Source of the DNA: Nitrospira sp. UBA2082
Lineage (GTDB): Bacteria; Nitrospirota; Nitrospiria; Nitrospirales; Nitrospiraceae
NCBI GenBank assembly: GCA_002331335.1
Contig: DCZO01000004.1
Span: forward strand, 35,840 to 61,841
Direction: 5' to 3'
Length of the DNA stretch: 26,002 bases
A program made the translations under genes and the position numbers. Shown piece after piece: positions 16,997-24,587 of the stretch (positions are counted from its first letter, which is position 1; each line of letters starts with the position of its first letter). The notes under the pieces are model-generated. The model worked only from the letters and a program-made list of their open reading frames with translations. It did not search any database and had not been told where the DNA came from.

Positions 16997-17037
16997 CGAA
17001 CCGCCGGCCGAGGGACTGGAAGGAGGTCGCGCGAGCG

Positions 17038-18840
17038 ATGGACAAAAAAGTTTCCTTTTCCCTAGGGTACGTGCTGCTCGCAATCATGGCCGTCGTTCTG
17101 GTGCATGACTTCATTCATGCTCTGAACCAAGTCGAAGAAGTCCCCTACAGCCAGTTCAAGAGCTGGGTCGCGGAAGGTAAAGTGGCGGAAGTGGCTGTGA
17201 GCAGCCAGCGGCTGACCGGAAAGCTCAAACCAGAAGGAGAATCCAAGACAGGGCAGTTGTTCGCGACGATCCGGGTCGAGGATCCCGATCTGGTCCGTGA
17301 GCTTCATGAGCGCGGCGTCGTGTTCGGCGGCGTGATCGAAAGCACCTTTTGGCGTGATCTCCTCTCGTGGGTCCTGCCGGTGGCCCTCTTCGCCGGTGTC
17401 TGGATCTTGATCCTTCGCCGGATGGGGCAACCCCAGGGCGGCTTCATGCAAGTGGGGCAGTCCAAAGCGAAGATCTACATGGAAAAAGACATCAAGGTGA
17501 CGTTTGCGGACGTGGCCGGGGTGGATGAGGCGAAAGAGGAACTGCGCGAGGTCATCGAATTCCTCAAGACGCCGGAGAAATTTACCAAGCTGGGCGGGAA
17601 AATTCCGAAAGGCATTCTGCTGGTCGGCCCTCCAGGAACCGGGAAAACGCTGCTCGCCCGCGCGGTGGCCGGCGAAGCGGGGGTGCCGTTTTTCAGCATC
17701 AGCGGATCGGAGTTCGTCGAGATGTTTGTGGGGGTCGGGGCGGCCCGCGTGCGCGACCTGTTTGATCAAGCCAAGTTGAAAGCCCCTTGCATCATCTTCA
17801 TCGACGAATTGGACGCGCTCGGCAAAGCACGCGGCATGGGCCCCATGGCGCACGAGGAGCGGGAGCAGACGCTCAATCAGCTGCTCGTCGAAATGGACGG
17901 ATTCGATCCCCGCGTCGGAGTGATTCTGATGGCGGCGACCAACCGTCCGGAGATTCTCGACCCCGCCCTGCTCCGCGCGGGACGGTTCGACCGCCATGTG
18001 ACAGTGGACCGTCCGGACAAACTCGGCCGCCTGGCGATCCTCCGCGTCCATGCGAAGAAGGTCGCCCTGGGTCCGGATGCTGACCTCGAGACCCTCGCGG
18101 CTATGACGCCCGGCTTCTCCGGCGCCGATCTGGCGAACGTCGTCAACGAGGCCGCCTTACTGGCCGTGCGCCGCAGCAAGGATCAGGTCGGCTCGTCCGA
18201 ACTCCAAGAGGCGGTCGAGCGCGTCATCGCGGGGCTGGAAAAGAAAAATCGCGTGCTGAACAAGATGGAAAAGGAGCGGGTGGCCTACCACGAGACCGGC
18301 CATGCGCTCGTCGCCCTGTCGGTGCCGGGGGCCGATCAAGTCCAGAAGATCTCGATCATCCCCCGCGGCGTGGCGGCGCTCGGCTACACGCTCCAGCTTC
18401 CGACGGAAGACCGATTCTTGATGACAAAGTCCGAGCTCGAGAACAAAGTTGCGGTATTGCTGGGTGGCCGGATTGCCGAAGAGCTGACCTTCGGCGAGGC
18501 CTCCACCGGGGCGCAGAATGATCTGGTGAAAGCCACGGACATCGCCAAGAGCATGGTCAAGGCCTACGGGATGAGCGACAAATTGGGGACCATTACGTTG
18601 GAACGGGAGCGGCAGCCGCAGTTCCTGCAGCTCCAGGTCGGGTCTGAAAAGGGCGATTATTCCGAAGAGACCGCGCGGGAGATCGATTGCGAGGTGCGGC
18701 GAATCATCGACGAGCAGTATGGGCGGGTCAGACAGCTGTTGGAGGAGCGAAAGGCGGCGCTGCACCAAGGCGCCACGCTGCTGCTGGAACGAGAGGTGAT
18801 CACCGGCCCCGAGTTGAAAGCCATCATGGGACAGGTGTGA
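17038..18840 (+). CDS. ftsH: FtsH-type membrane AAA+ zinc protease
   Basis: ATP-driven inner-membrane protease that extracts and degrades membrane and regulatory proteins. The 600-residue chain has TM1 (about 9-27), a periplasmic FtsH extracellular domain (about 28-105), TM2 (about 107-127), then the AAA module: Walker A GPPGTGKT (197-204), pore loop FVGV (230-233), Walker B IIFIDELDA (252-260), second region of homology AATNRPEILDPALLRAGRFDR with Arg313 and Arg316 as arginine fingers. The protease domain has HETGH (418-422) and Asp495 in GAQNDLVKAT as likely third zinc ligand. AAGGAGG precedes the ATG. It lacks the long C-terminal tail of housekeeping FtsH (about 640-650 residues), and its features (RPDKLGRLAIL, LPTEDRFLMT) resemble accessory FtsH copies of stress loci, so it may be a paralog. 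Seven bases separate it from the mlaE-like gene, suggesting co-transcription with the lipid-transport operon. Confidence 0.95.
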   Translation: MDKKVSFSLGYVLLAIMAVVLVHDFIHALNQVEEVPYSQFKSWVAEGKVAEVAVSSQRLTGKLKPEGESKTGQLFATIRVEDPDLVRELHERGVVFGGVIESTFWRDLLSWVLPVALFAGVWILILRRMGQPQGGFMQVGQSKAKIYMEKDIKVTFADVAGVDEAKEELREVIEFLKTPEKFTKLGGKIPKGILLVGPPGTGKTLLARAVAGEAGVPFFSISGSEFVEMFVGVGAARVRDLFDQAKLKAPCIIFIDELDALGKARGMGPMAHEEREQTLNQLLVEMDGFDPRVGVILMAATNRPEILDPALLRAGRFDRHVTVDRPDKLGRLAILRVHAKKVALGPDADLETLAAMTPGFSGADLANVVNEAALLAVRRSKDQVGSSELQEAVERVIAGLEKKNRVLNKMEKERVAYHETGHALVALSVPGADQVQKISIIPRGVAALGYTLQLPTEDRFLMTKSELENKVAVLLGGRIAEELTFGEASTGAQNDLVKATDIAKSMVKAYGMSDKLGTITLERERQPQFLQLQVGSEKGDYSEETAREIDCEVRRIIDEQYGRVRQLLEERKAALHQGATLLLEREVITGPELKAIMGQV

Positions 18841-18847
18841 ACGAACC

Positions 18848-19963
18848 ATGCCCGTGGAACAACAGGCACACATCTCGGTGAGCGGCAACGTCGTTCATTG
18901 TGGAGGGGCCTGGACTCTCCCGAACTTGGATGAGTTGGAGCGCGACACGGGACGGCTTCAGTGGCCTGACGCCCGCGACGTGACGTATGAAGCCGGGGAG
19001 GTGACCGCGATGGATACCGGCGGCGCCCTGGTGCTGCAACGGAGCATCAGCAGTCTACGCCTTACCGGCAGAAGTGTGGCTCTCCGTGGGTTGAAACCGG
19101 AATTTGCCGAGCTGGTCCGTCTGATCGATACCCGGCTATCCCTCAATCACGCGGCCGCTCTCCGGCGGGATGGCTGGCACGACCGGCTGGCTCAGCATCT
19201 CCAGCGACGAAGGGAAGCCATCCTTCACGGGCTCGCCTTTCTCGGAGAAACCACGATCGCGTTCGGTCGTTTGATGCTGCGGCCGCGATCCATCCGCTGG
19301 AAGGCCCTGATGCGGGTGGTGGAACTGGACGGCGTGCGCGCCCTGCCGATCACGGGTCTGCTGACGTTCCTCGTCGGCGTCGTGATCGCCTATCAGGGCG
19401 CAGAGCAGCTGCGCAAGTTCGGCACGAACATTTTCATCGTCGACTTGGTCGGGATTTCGCTGGTACGCGAGATCGCCCCGTTGATCGTCGCGATTCTCAT
19501 CGCCGGCCGGTCCGGGTCGGCCTACGCGGCAGAAATCGGCACCATGAAGGTGACGGAGGAACTGGACGCGGTCCGGACGCTCGGCATCTCGCCCATCAAT
19601 CTGCTCGTGCTTCCGAGAGCCCTTGCCCTCGTTGTCGCCTTACCGCTGCTGACGGTCTATGCGGATGTGCTGGGCGTGTTTGGCGGCATGCTCATCGCGT
19701 CCAGCCAATTGAATGTGAGTTTCACCGAATTCGTGAGCCGGTTCGAAGAGGCTGTCGCGGTGCGGCATTTTCTGATCGGCCTCGCCAAGGCGCCGTTCTT
19801 TGCTATGATCATCGCGTTGGTCGGCTGTTACCAAGGGTTTCAGATCAGGGGAGGCGTCGATGACGTGGGTCGGCATACGACCATCAGCGTCGTACAGAGC
19901 ATTTTCCTGGTCATCGTGTTCGACGCCATTTGCAGCATTTTGACGAATTGGTGGGACCTATAG
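18848..19963 (+). CDS. mlaE: MlaE-family lipid ABC transporter permease with fused N-terminal STAS domain
   Basis: Inner-membrane permease of an Mla-type phospholipid transport system. Residues about 8-95 form a STAS domain equivalent to the separate MlaB protein of E. coli, with the conserved Asp-Thr pair in AMDTGGALVLQR (T57). Residues about 125-371 are the MlaE domain, with an N-terminal interfacial helix, five or so TM segments and the family core GRSGSAYAAEIGTMKVTEEL (220-239) followed by DAVRTLGISP, a stretch contacted by the ATPase. Length 371 fits a fusion (E. coli MlaE is about 260, MlaB about 97). The gene follows ftsH by 7 bases and is followed by mlaF and mlaD, a standard order. 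Direction of lipid movement cannot be told from sequence. Confidence 0.93.
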   Translation: MPVEQQAHISVSGNVVHCGGAWTLPNLDELERDTGRLQWPDARDVTYEAGEVTAMDTGGALVLQRSISSLRLTGRSVALRGLKPEFAELVRLIDTRLSLNHAAALRRDGWHDRLAQHLQRRREAILHGLAFLGETTIAFGRLMLRPRSIRWKALMRVVELDGVRALPITGLLTFLVGVVIAYQGAEQLRKFGTNIFIVDLVGISLVREIAPLIVAILIAGRSGSAYAAEIGTMKVTEELDAVRTLGISPINLLVLPRALALVVALPLLTVYADVLGVFGGMLIASSQLNVSFTEFVSRFEEAVAVRHFLIGLAKAPFFAMIIALVGCYQGFQIRGGVDDVGRHTTISVVQSIFLVIVFDAICSILTNWWDL

Positions 19964-19987
19964 CGGGTGGGTGAGGACGTGCGCGTG

Positions 19988-20797
19988 ATGCAGTCGGCAA
20001 CTCAAGCCGGAACACCCGTGATCGAAGTCAGACACGTGGCGACGACATTTGGACAGGCCGTCGTGCACGAGGATGTAAGTTTGACCATTCATCAGGGGGA
20101 AGTCTTTGCAATTGCCGGAGGAAACGGCTGCGGCAAGTCCACGCTGCTGCGGGAGATCATTGGCCTGTTGACGCCATCGAGCGGAACGATCAGATTGTTC
20201 GGCGTGGACAGTCGAAACCTCGAGGAGAGCAACGGAAGGCCGATCCACCGCCGGTTCGGTGTCATGTTCCAGCACGGCGCCCTCTTCAGTTCGCTCACCC
20301 TGGCGGAAAACGTGGCGGTCCCGTTGCGCGAACACACGGACTTGAATCCACGGTTGATTCGGGAGATCGTGGAGGTCAAGATCGCGATGGTGGGACTGCC
20401 GCCGGACAGCGCCAGGAAGTTTCCCAATGAGCTCAGCGGCGGCATGCGGCGGAGGGCCGCCCTCGCCCGCGCGATTGTGATGGACCCCGAACTGATCTTT
20501 CTCGATGAACCGACAGCGGGGTTGGATCCGATGATTGCGGCCGGATTCGACGAATTGGTCCTGTCGCTGAAAACGCTCTTGGGCCTGACGGTGGTGATGG
20601 TGACGCACGATCTCGATTCGCTCTGGCGCATCGCGACCCGCGTGGCGGTGCTGGGAAACGGCAAGGTGTTGGGAGTTGGATCCATGCCGGAGTTATCGCA
20701 GTCCAAAGACCCGGTGATCCGGGAATACTTCCACGGCTTGCGGGGCCGCGCGGCGCAGGAGCAGGCGGCGTGGAACGGCAAGAAGCGTGACGCGTGA
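19988..20797 (+). CDS. mlaF: MlaF-family lipid ABC transporter ATPase
   Basis: Cytoplasmic ATPase of the Mla transporter. Numbered from the ATG at 19988 (269 residues; GTG codons at 19967 and 19985 are in-frame alternatives, and GAGGA at 19972-19976 fits the later starts better) it has Walker A GGNGCGKST (44-52), Q-loop Gln95 in MFQHGALF, the Mla-type signature LSGGMRRR (149-156), Walker B LIFLDEPT (169-176), and H-loop His207 (VTHDLDS). LSGGMRRR rather than LSGGQ and the QHGALFSSLTL segment are typical of MlaF. It has a C-terminal tail (FHGLRGRAAQEQAAW) like that used by MlaF to clasp its partner. A long hairpin follows its stop codon before mlaD. Confidence 0.93.
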   Translation: MQSATQAGTPVIEVRHVATTFGQAVVHEDVSLTIHQGEVFAIAGGNGCGKSTLLREIIGLLTPSSGTIRLFGVDSRNLEESNGRPIHRRFGVMFQHGALFSSLTLAENVAVPLREHTDLNPRLIREIVEVKIAMVGLPPDSARKFPNELSGGMRRRAALARAIVMDPELIFLDEPTAGLDPMIAAGFDELVLSLKTLLGLTVVMVTHDLDSLWRIATRVAVLGNGKVLGVGSMPELSQSKDPVIREYFHGLRGRAAQEQAAWNGKKRDA

Positions 20798-20799
20798 AT

Positions 20800-20935
20800 C
20801 GTATCTCGCGAGAATGGCGAGACAAGCGGGAAACGCGCGACGGGCCTGGGAGGTTGTCGAGACGAATCCCGCCTTTCGCGCAAGTCTCGCCTCTCTCGCA
20901 TGCGCGAGATACGAGATACGAATGACGAGATACGA
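20800..20935. repeat. Long nested inverted repeat between mlaF and mlaD
   Basis: The spacer holds a nested palindrome with three perfect arm pairs: CGTATCTCGCG (20800-20810) with CGCGAGATACG (20903-20913), GGCGAGAC (20816-20823) with GTCTCGCC (20884-20891), and GCGGGA (20826-20831) with TCCCGC (20867-20872). The right side also has three copies of CGAGATACGA (20905, 20912 and 20926). Folded, the transcript would make a stem of about 110 bases inside the mla operon. It looks like a MITE- or REP-type intergenic unit and could lower or process the downstream transcript; that effect is inference. Confidence 0.75.
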
Positions 20936-20948
20936 AAAGGGCTTCTGA

Positions 20949-21914
20949 GTGGAACCGAAAGTGAATTATGTTCTCGTCGGTGCCTTCGTCGCGATCCTCG
21001 GCGCGGTGGTGTTGTTCGGCGTGCTGTGGCTGGGGAAGGCCGACTACCGGGGGATTTACGACCGCTACGAGGCATATTTCCGTGAATCGGTGGCGGGGCT
21101 GAGCGTCGATTCGACGGTCAAGTATCGCGGCGTCGATGTGGGCCGGGTGAAGGATATCGCCTTGCGCCCCGACAATCCGGAAGAGGTCAAGTTGACACTG
21201 GATATCGCCCGGGGGACACCGATCAAAACCGACACTGTCGCCGTTCTTCAGACTCAGGGGCTGACCGGTCTGGCCACAATTAATCTCACCGGAGGAAGCA
21301 AAGAAGCGACGCCGCTTGTGGCTCTGGAGGGGCAATACTATCCTGTCATCAAGACCGGTCCGTCCCCTTCATTTTTCCGGTCCGATGAAGCCATCTCGCG
21401 GCTACTTTCCGATCAAGCGCTCCCCAATCTCTTGGCCAATCTGGACTCGCTGGCGAAGGGGGCGGCGGATACCTTAGACGAGGAGAATCGCGCGACGCTG
21501 AAACGAACGATCCGGGATCTGTCCGAGGTTGTGCATTCCGTCGCAACACACAAGACTCAGATTGAGCAAAGCCTGAACGGCGCGGCCCGCAGTGCCGACA
21601 ACCTCGCCAAGCTGACGGCGGCATTGAATGAGGAAGTGCCGGTCTTGCTGGCGAGGATTAACAAGAGTGCGACTGCCTTGAACACGATGACGGAAGAACT
21701 TGCGCAGACGAGCAAGGCGGTGCGGTCGGTCGTAAGCGACAACCGGCCAGAATTGGAACAGTTCTCGCGGCACACCTTGCCGGAAGCAGGGGCATTGGTC
21801 GTCGAACTCAGGCAGCTGGCTGGTGCCTTGGGGCGTGTGGCGAGGGACTTGGAACGCGAGCCCAGTTCGCTCGTATTCGGAAAAACGCCGCCGTCACGCG
21901 GGCCGGGTGAATGA
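20949..21914 (+). CDS. mlaD: MlaD-family MCE-domain lipid-binding protein
   Basis: Substrate-binding component of the Mla system, anchored in the inner membrane with a periplasmic MCE ring. The start is the GTG at 20949, with AAAAGGG about 9 bases upstream just after the hairpin. Residues about 6-28 form the TM anchor; the MCE domain follows (about 37-115) with FRESVAGLSVDSTVKYRGVD and GLTGLATINLTGG as its usual motifs. From about 145 to 300 the chain is helical and repetitive (LLANLDSLAKGAADTLDEEN, ALNTMTEELAQTSKAVRSVV), longer than in E. coli MlaD (183 residues) and closer to the 300-350-residue MlaD/Ttg2-type or Mce proteins that pair with an auxiliary lipoprotein. The Pro-rich tail ends at a stop that can overlap the next frame. 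Confidence 0.92.
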   Translation: MEPKVNYVLVGAFVAILGAVVLFGVLWLGKADYRGIYDRYEAYFRESVAGLSVDSTVKYRGVDVGRVKDIALRPDNPEEVKLTLDIARGTPIKTDTVAVLQTQGLTGLATINLTGGSKEATPLVALEGQYYPVIKTGPSPSFFRSDEAISRLLSDQALPNLLANLDSLAKGAADTLDEENRATLKRTIRDLSEVVHSVATHKTQIEQSLNGAARSADNLAKLTAALNEEVPVLLARINKSATALNTMTEELAQTSKAVRSVVSDNRPELEQFSRHTLPEAGALVVELRQLAGALGRVARDLEREPSSLVFGKTPPSRGPGE

Positions 21915-21931
21915 GAGGGGAGAGTCGGGAG

Positions 21932-22564
21932 ATGAAGAATTGGATGGCAGGGGCGGCTTGTGCGCTGCTGGCGCTGCTGGCGGCGGGCTGCCTCCCGACC
22001 CGTGTGGAGGCTCCGCCGGCCCATACCTTTCGATTGAGTCTCGATCCGGAGCGCACCGAGGCCCGTCCTGCCGATATCAACGGCCCTATTCTGCTGGTCA
22101 GCGTGCCGCTGGCTGAGCCGGGGTATGAAACGACCAAGATGGTGTATCTGAAGCGGCCCTACGAGCTGGAACCGTATGCCGTGAATCAATGGGCCGATAC
22201 ACCGGCGCGCATGGTCGCATCTTTGTTGAACGAGACACTGAGTCGGACCGGAACGTGGCGTGCCGTGGTTCCACTGCCCAGCTCCATTCGCGGCGACTTC
22301 CGCCTCGATATGTATGGGTTTGCCCTGCAACAGGAGTTTATGCAGGACCCCAGCCTGGTGCGGGTCAGGGTTCGCGCCCAACTGATAGACGTCCGGGAGT
22401 CGCGTGTCGTGGGAACTCGCGCCTTTGAAAGGGTGGAGAACGCGCCGAGTGGGGATGCGTATGGGGGCGTCGTGGCCGCGAACCAGGCGGTTGCCGCTCT
22501 GCTCGACGACATGGCGACATGGCTCAAGGAATGTGTACAACGCTCACCGGAATGCAGCCGTTGA
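21932..22564 (+). CDS. ABC-type transport auxiliary lipoprotein (PqiC/DUF330-like)
   Basis: Outer-membrane-anchored lipoprotein partner of MCE transporters. The ATG at 21932 gives a textbook lipoprotein signal: MKNWMAGAACALLALLAAGC with lipidated Cys20 in LAAGC; GAGGGGAG lies about 10 bases upstream. The frame is open seven codons further to an ATG at 21911 that overlaps the mlaD stop, but that would lengthen the signal awkwardly. The mature domain of about 190 residues carries the ABC_trans_aux pattern: THTFRL-type first strand (HTFRLSLDPE), GPILLVSVPLAEPGYET, MVYLKRPYELEPYAVNQWAD-like segment, and a C-terminal helix VAANQAVAALLDDMATWL. Residues between strands fit the PqiC-type fold. Placement right after mlaD supports a bridging role across the periplasm, standing in for a soluble MlaC, which is absent here. 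Confidence 0.88.
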   Translation: MKNWMAGAACALLALLAAGCLPTRVEAPPAHTFRLSLDPERTEARPADINGPILLVSVPLAEPGYETTKMVYLKRPYELEPYAVNQWADTPARMVASLLNETLSRTGTWRAVVPLPSSIRGDFRLDMYGFALQQEFMQDPSLVRVRVRAQLIDVRESRVVGTRAFERVENAPSGDAYGGVVAANQAVAALLDDMATWLKECVQRSPECSR

Positions 22565-22597
22565 ACGGACCGTGTACGGCGCAGAGAAAGGGCATCC

Positions 22598-22948
22598 ATG
22601 ATGAGCCTCCGTCGTTGCGTCTTGTGCATCGTGACGGTGGCCTGTTCTCTGGCAATGTCCTCGGTAGGATCTGATGCAGGTGAACGGAACCTGTCGAGGG
22701 GCAAGAAACTCTACGAGAAATATTGCCTGGCCTGTCATGGCCCGCTGGGCCGGGGAGACGGAGCCGTGCGGTTCGCCCCACCTGTCGCGGATCTGACGTC
22801 GAGTGAAGTACTCACCAAGCCGGACTCCCGACTCTTGCAGAGCATCCATGAGGGTCGGCCGAATACCGCTATGGATACATGGAAGCGGGTCATGTCTGAA
22901 GAAGCGACGCGCGATGTGCTCGCCTATATCCTCACCTTTCCACGGTGA
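22598..22948 (+). CDS. Monoheme c-type cytochrome, small
   Basis: Periplasmic electron-transfer protein of 116 residues. A signal peptide (about 1-27) precedes one heme-binding CLACH motif (Cys43, Cys46, His47) and a likely distal ligand Met92 in RPNTAMDTWK; the C-terminal helix DVLAYILTF is the usual last helix of class I cytochromes. AAAGGG stands 5 bases before the first ATG and 8 before the second (22601), so either start is possible. It is a paralog of the cytochrome at 24204: both share IHEG-PNTAM--WK and a closing DVLAY helix. It follows the Mla lipoprotein gene by 33 bases and precedes a VIT-like gene by 19, so it may be read from the same transcript, but nothing in it points to a lipid role. 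Its redox partner is unknown. Confidence 0.9.
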   Translation: MMSLRRCVLCIVTVACSLAMSSVGSDAGERNLSRGKKLYEKYCLACHGPLGRGDGAVRFAPPVADLTSSEVLTKPDSRLLQSIHEGRPNTAMDTWKRVMSEEATRDVLAYILTFPR

Positions 22949-22967
22949 CGGGAGCCGATAACTACGA

Positions 22968-23444
22968 ATGAAAGCCTCCTGGAAGACTGGCCTGAGCTTT
23001 GGCCTCACGTCGGGGGTAATCACGACGCTCGGTCTCATGGTGGGCCTGCACGCAGGCACCCATTCGCGGGCCGTGGTGCTGGGTGGCATTCTGACGATCG
23101 CCGTGGCCGACGCGTTATCGGATGCCATGGGCATTCATTTGGCGGAAGAATCGAAGAACAGCGGCCCCGCCAGTCACGTCTGGGAAGCCACGCTGGCCAC
23201 GTTCGGCGCAAAGTTCGTGATCGCGGGGACCTTCGTTGTGCCGGTGCTGACCCGTCCGCTGGATCAAGCAATCGTGATCAGCATTGTCTGGGGGCTGTTC
23301 CTGCTGACGGCCCTCAGTTTCTTCTTGGCGAGGGTCCAGTCGATTGCTCCATGGAAGGTAATTGGAGAACATCTCATGATCGCCCTGTGCGTGGTGGTGA
23401 TCACGCACGTTGTCGGTGATTGGGTGCAAGGCTGGATGGAGTGA
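22968..23444 (+). CDS. Small VIT1/CCC1-like membrane protein
   Basis: Polytopic inner-membrane protein of 158 residues with about five hydrophobic segments (about 10-28, 36-54, 77-95, 100-122, 133-153). Segments FGLTSGVITTLGLMVGL and GILTIAVADALSDAMGIHLAEES resemble the first two helices of the VIT1/CCC1 iron/manganese transporter family, including the acidic AEES end of helix 2. The cytoplasmic metal-binding helical domain of plant VIT1 (about 60 extra residues between helices 2 and 3) is absent; only a 15-residue link (SKNSGPASHVWEATL) is seen. Metal transport is therefore a family-based guess. It lies between a cytochrome c and an OsmC-family gene with gaps of 19 and 15 bases, a setting consistent with iron and oxidant handling. 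Confidence 0.72.
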   Translation: MKASWKTGLSFGLTSGVITTLGLMVGLHAGTHSRAVVLGGILTIAVADALSDAMGIHLAEESKNSGPASHVWEATLATFGAKFVIAGTFVVPVLTRPLDQAIVISIVWGLFLLTALSFFLARVQSIAPWKVIGEHLMIALCVVVITHVVGDWVQGWME

Positions 23445-23459
23445 GAAGCGGAGGTGAGT

Positions 23460-23894
23460 ATGGACGTTCGGAGCAAGGTCTATCACTATCAAACGAAGGT
23501 CACGTGGACGGAGCATCGCAAAGGCACGATGTCTTGCGAAGGCAAGCCGGACGTGGAGGTGGCGACACCGCCGGAGTTCAAAGGCCACGAAGGGATCTGG
23601 TCGCCGGAGGATCTGTTCGTAGCGTCAGCGAATATCTGCCTGATGACGACGTTTCTGGCCGTCGCCGAACGGGCCGGCCTTGCTTTCTCTGCGTACGAGA
23701 GTACAGCCGAGGGTCGGCTGGAGCTGGTGGAAGGAAAGTTTCAGTTCACCGCCATCGTGATCAAGCCGACGATTACGCTGGAGTCTGAAACCGATGCCGC
23801 CAAAGCCAGAGAGCTGATCGAAAAGGCCGAAGCTCATTGCCTGATTTCCAACTCGATGAAAGCCACGGTGACATTGGAGCCGGTCATTCGCTGA
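23460..23894 (+). CDS. OsmC/Ohr-family thiol peroxidase-like protein
   Basis: Cytoplasmic protein of the OsmC superfamily, whose characterised members reduce organic hydroperoxides with a reactive cysteine pair. The ATG at 23460 has GGAGG 5 bases upstream (a GTG two codons earlier is in frame); 144 residues is typical. The two conserved cysteines are visible: Cys60 in SPEDLFVASANICLMTTF and Cys127 in KAEAHCLISNSM. Glu50 precedes the first Cys region as in OsmC proteins. The N-terminal strands (KVYHYQTKVTWTEHRKGTM) resemble the YhfA/OsmC-like branch more than Ohr itself, so the true substrate is uncertain. It ends a tight group with the cytochrome c and VIT-like genes; a palindromic repeat follows. 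Confidence 0.9.
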   Translation: MDVRSKVYHYQTKVTWTEHRKGTMSCEGKPDVEVATPPEFKGHEGIWSPEDLFVASANICLMTTFLAVAERAGLAFSAYESTAEGRLELVEGKFQFTAIVIKPTITLESETDAAKARELIEKAEAHCLISNSMKATVTLEPVIR

Positions 23895-23900
23895 GCAGGA

Positions 23901-24003
23901 ACGTCAAGCGTCAATCGTCAGCCGTCAATCGGGCTGAAGGGCTGCCGGTTTCTTAAAATCCTGTGACCGCTTGTCGAGTGACGAATGACGGTTAACGGTC
24001 GTC
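23901..24003. repeat. Intergenic inverted repeat, copy 2 (GACGGTTAACGG family)
   Basis: The left arm (23901-23931) contains CGTCAATCGTCAGCCGTCAA and the right arm (23977-24003) contains GTGACGAATGACGGTTAACG; the arms are complementary with mismatches. It is related to the unit at 3661-3760, sharing ACGAATGACG and GACGGTTAACGG, but lacks seven bases present in that copy's right arm. It lies directly after the OsmC gene stop and could serve as a transcript-end hairpin. Confidence 0.65.
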
Positions 24004-24007
24004 CTCC

Positions 24008-24203
24008 ATGCTGTAGCATTCTGGGTCGGTGACAAAATCACTCCTGTGGTATTTCTCGCCAGGGTTCATTCCTCCTTATCCTGACTCTATATCCGTGCCG
24101 GCTAAGCCTGCGGCAGATTGAAGATTTTCTCTCATCAACGACCTCAGACAATCTGAAAGAGTGGCATACCGCTCGCAACGTCGGATGAAGAGGGAGGTCA
24201 CCT
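24008..24203 (+). promoter_or_regulatory. Gene-free, AT-richer stretch upstream of second cytochrome; candidate promoter region
   Basis: This is the longest gene-free part of the window (309 bases with the repeat before it). I see a palindrome ATGCTGTAGCAT (24008-24019), a weak promoter-like pair TTCATT (24065-24070) and TATATC (24088-24093) 17 bases apart, a perfect small palindrome TCAGACAATCTGA (24144-24156), and the strong ribosome-binding sequence GGGAGGTCACCT just before the cytochrome ATG at 24204. No reading frame looks coding. The promoter pair matches consensus poorly, so only the general idea that transcription of the right-hand module restarts here is supported. Confidence 0.3.
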
Positions 24204-24587
24204 ATGCGCCTCACGAACATCGGGCTCGGCCTTATCATCGCGATTATGTCAGCCGGATTTTCCGGAGGGGTTGGTGTGAAAGACCTTCCCGCTGCGACCA
24301 AGGAGGGCGATCCGGTCAGCGGGAGGGAAATCTACGTGAACATCTGTATCCGCTGCCATGGAATCGATGGCAAAGGGGCGCAGGGGATCAAGCTCATACC
24401 GTCGCCGGCCGATCTTGGCTCCTCCGCTGTGCAGAACCGTCTCGACGGAACGCTCTTCAGACGCATTCACGAAGGGAAGCCGAATACCGCCATGGGAGCC
24501 TGGAAACACGCACTCTCCGACGATGAGATTTGGGATGTCCTGGCCTACGTGCGCACACTTGGGGTCGGCTCCGAGGAGAAGCCGTGA
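24204..24587 (+). CDS. Monoheme c-type cytochrome, small (second copy)
   Basis: Periplasmic electron carrier of 127 residues. A hydrophobic N-terminal segment (about 5-24, rich in Ile and Gly) acts as signal or anchor. One CIRCH heme motif (Cys48, Cys51, His52) is followed by GIDGKGAQG, a common class I cytochrome sequence, and likely distal Met97 in KPNTAMGAWK; the last helix is EIWDVLAYVRTL. It is paralogous to the cytochrome at 22598. It has its own strong ribosome-binding site and a long upstream region, so it probably heads the module of DUF2892, diheme cytochrome and DsrE-like genes that follows, serving as their electron acceptor. That pairing is inference from order. Confidence 0.9.
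   Translation: MRLTNIGLGLIIAIMSAGFSGGVGVKDLPAATKEGDPVSGREIYVNICIRCHGIDGKGAQGIKLIPSPADLGSSAVQNRLDGTLFRRIHEGKPNTAMGAWKHALSDDEIWDVLAYVRTLGVGSEEKP

Noticed and set aside
24118..24140. TTGA...TCAA arms as an FNR/CRP-type site
   Set aside because: The arms are 13 bases apart, whereas FNR sites need TTGAT-N4-ATCAA; no match to known spacing.
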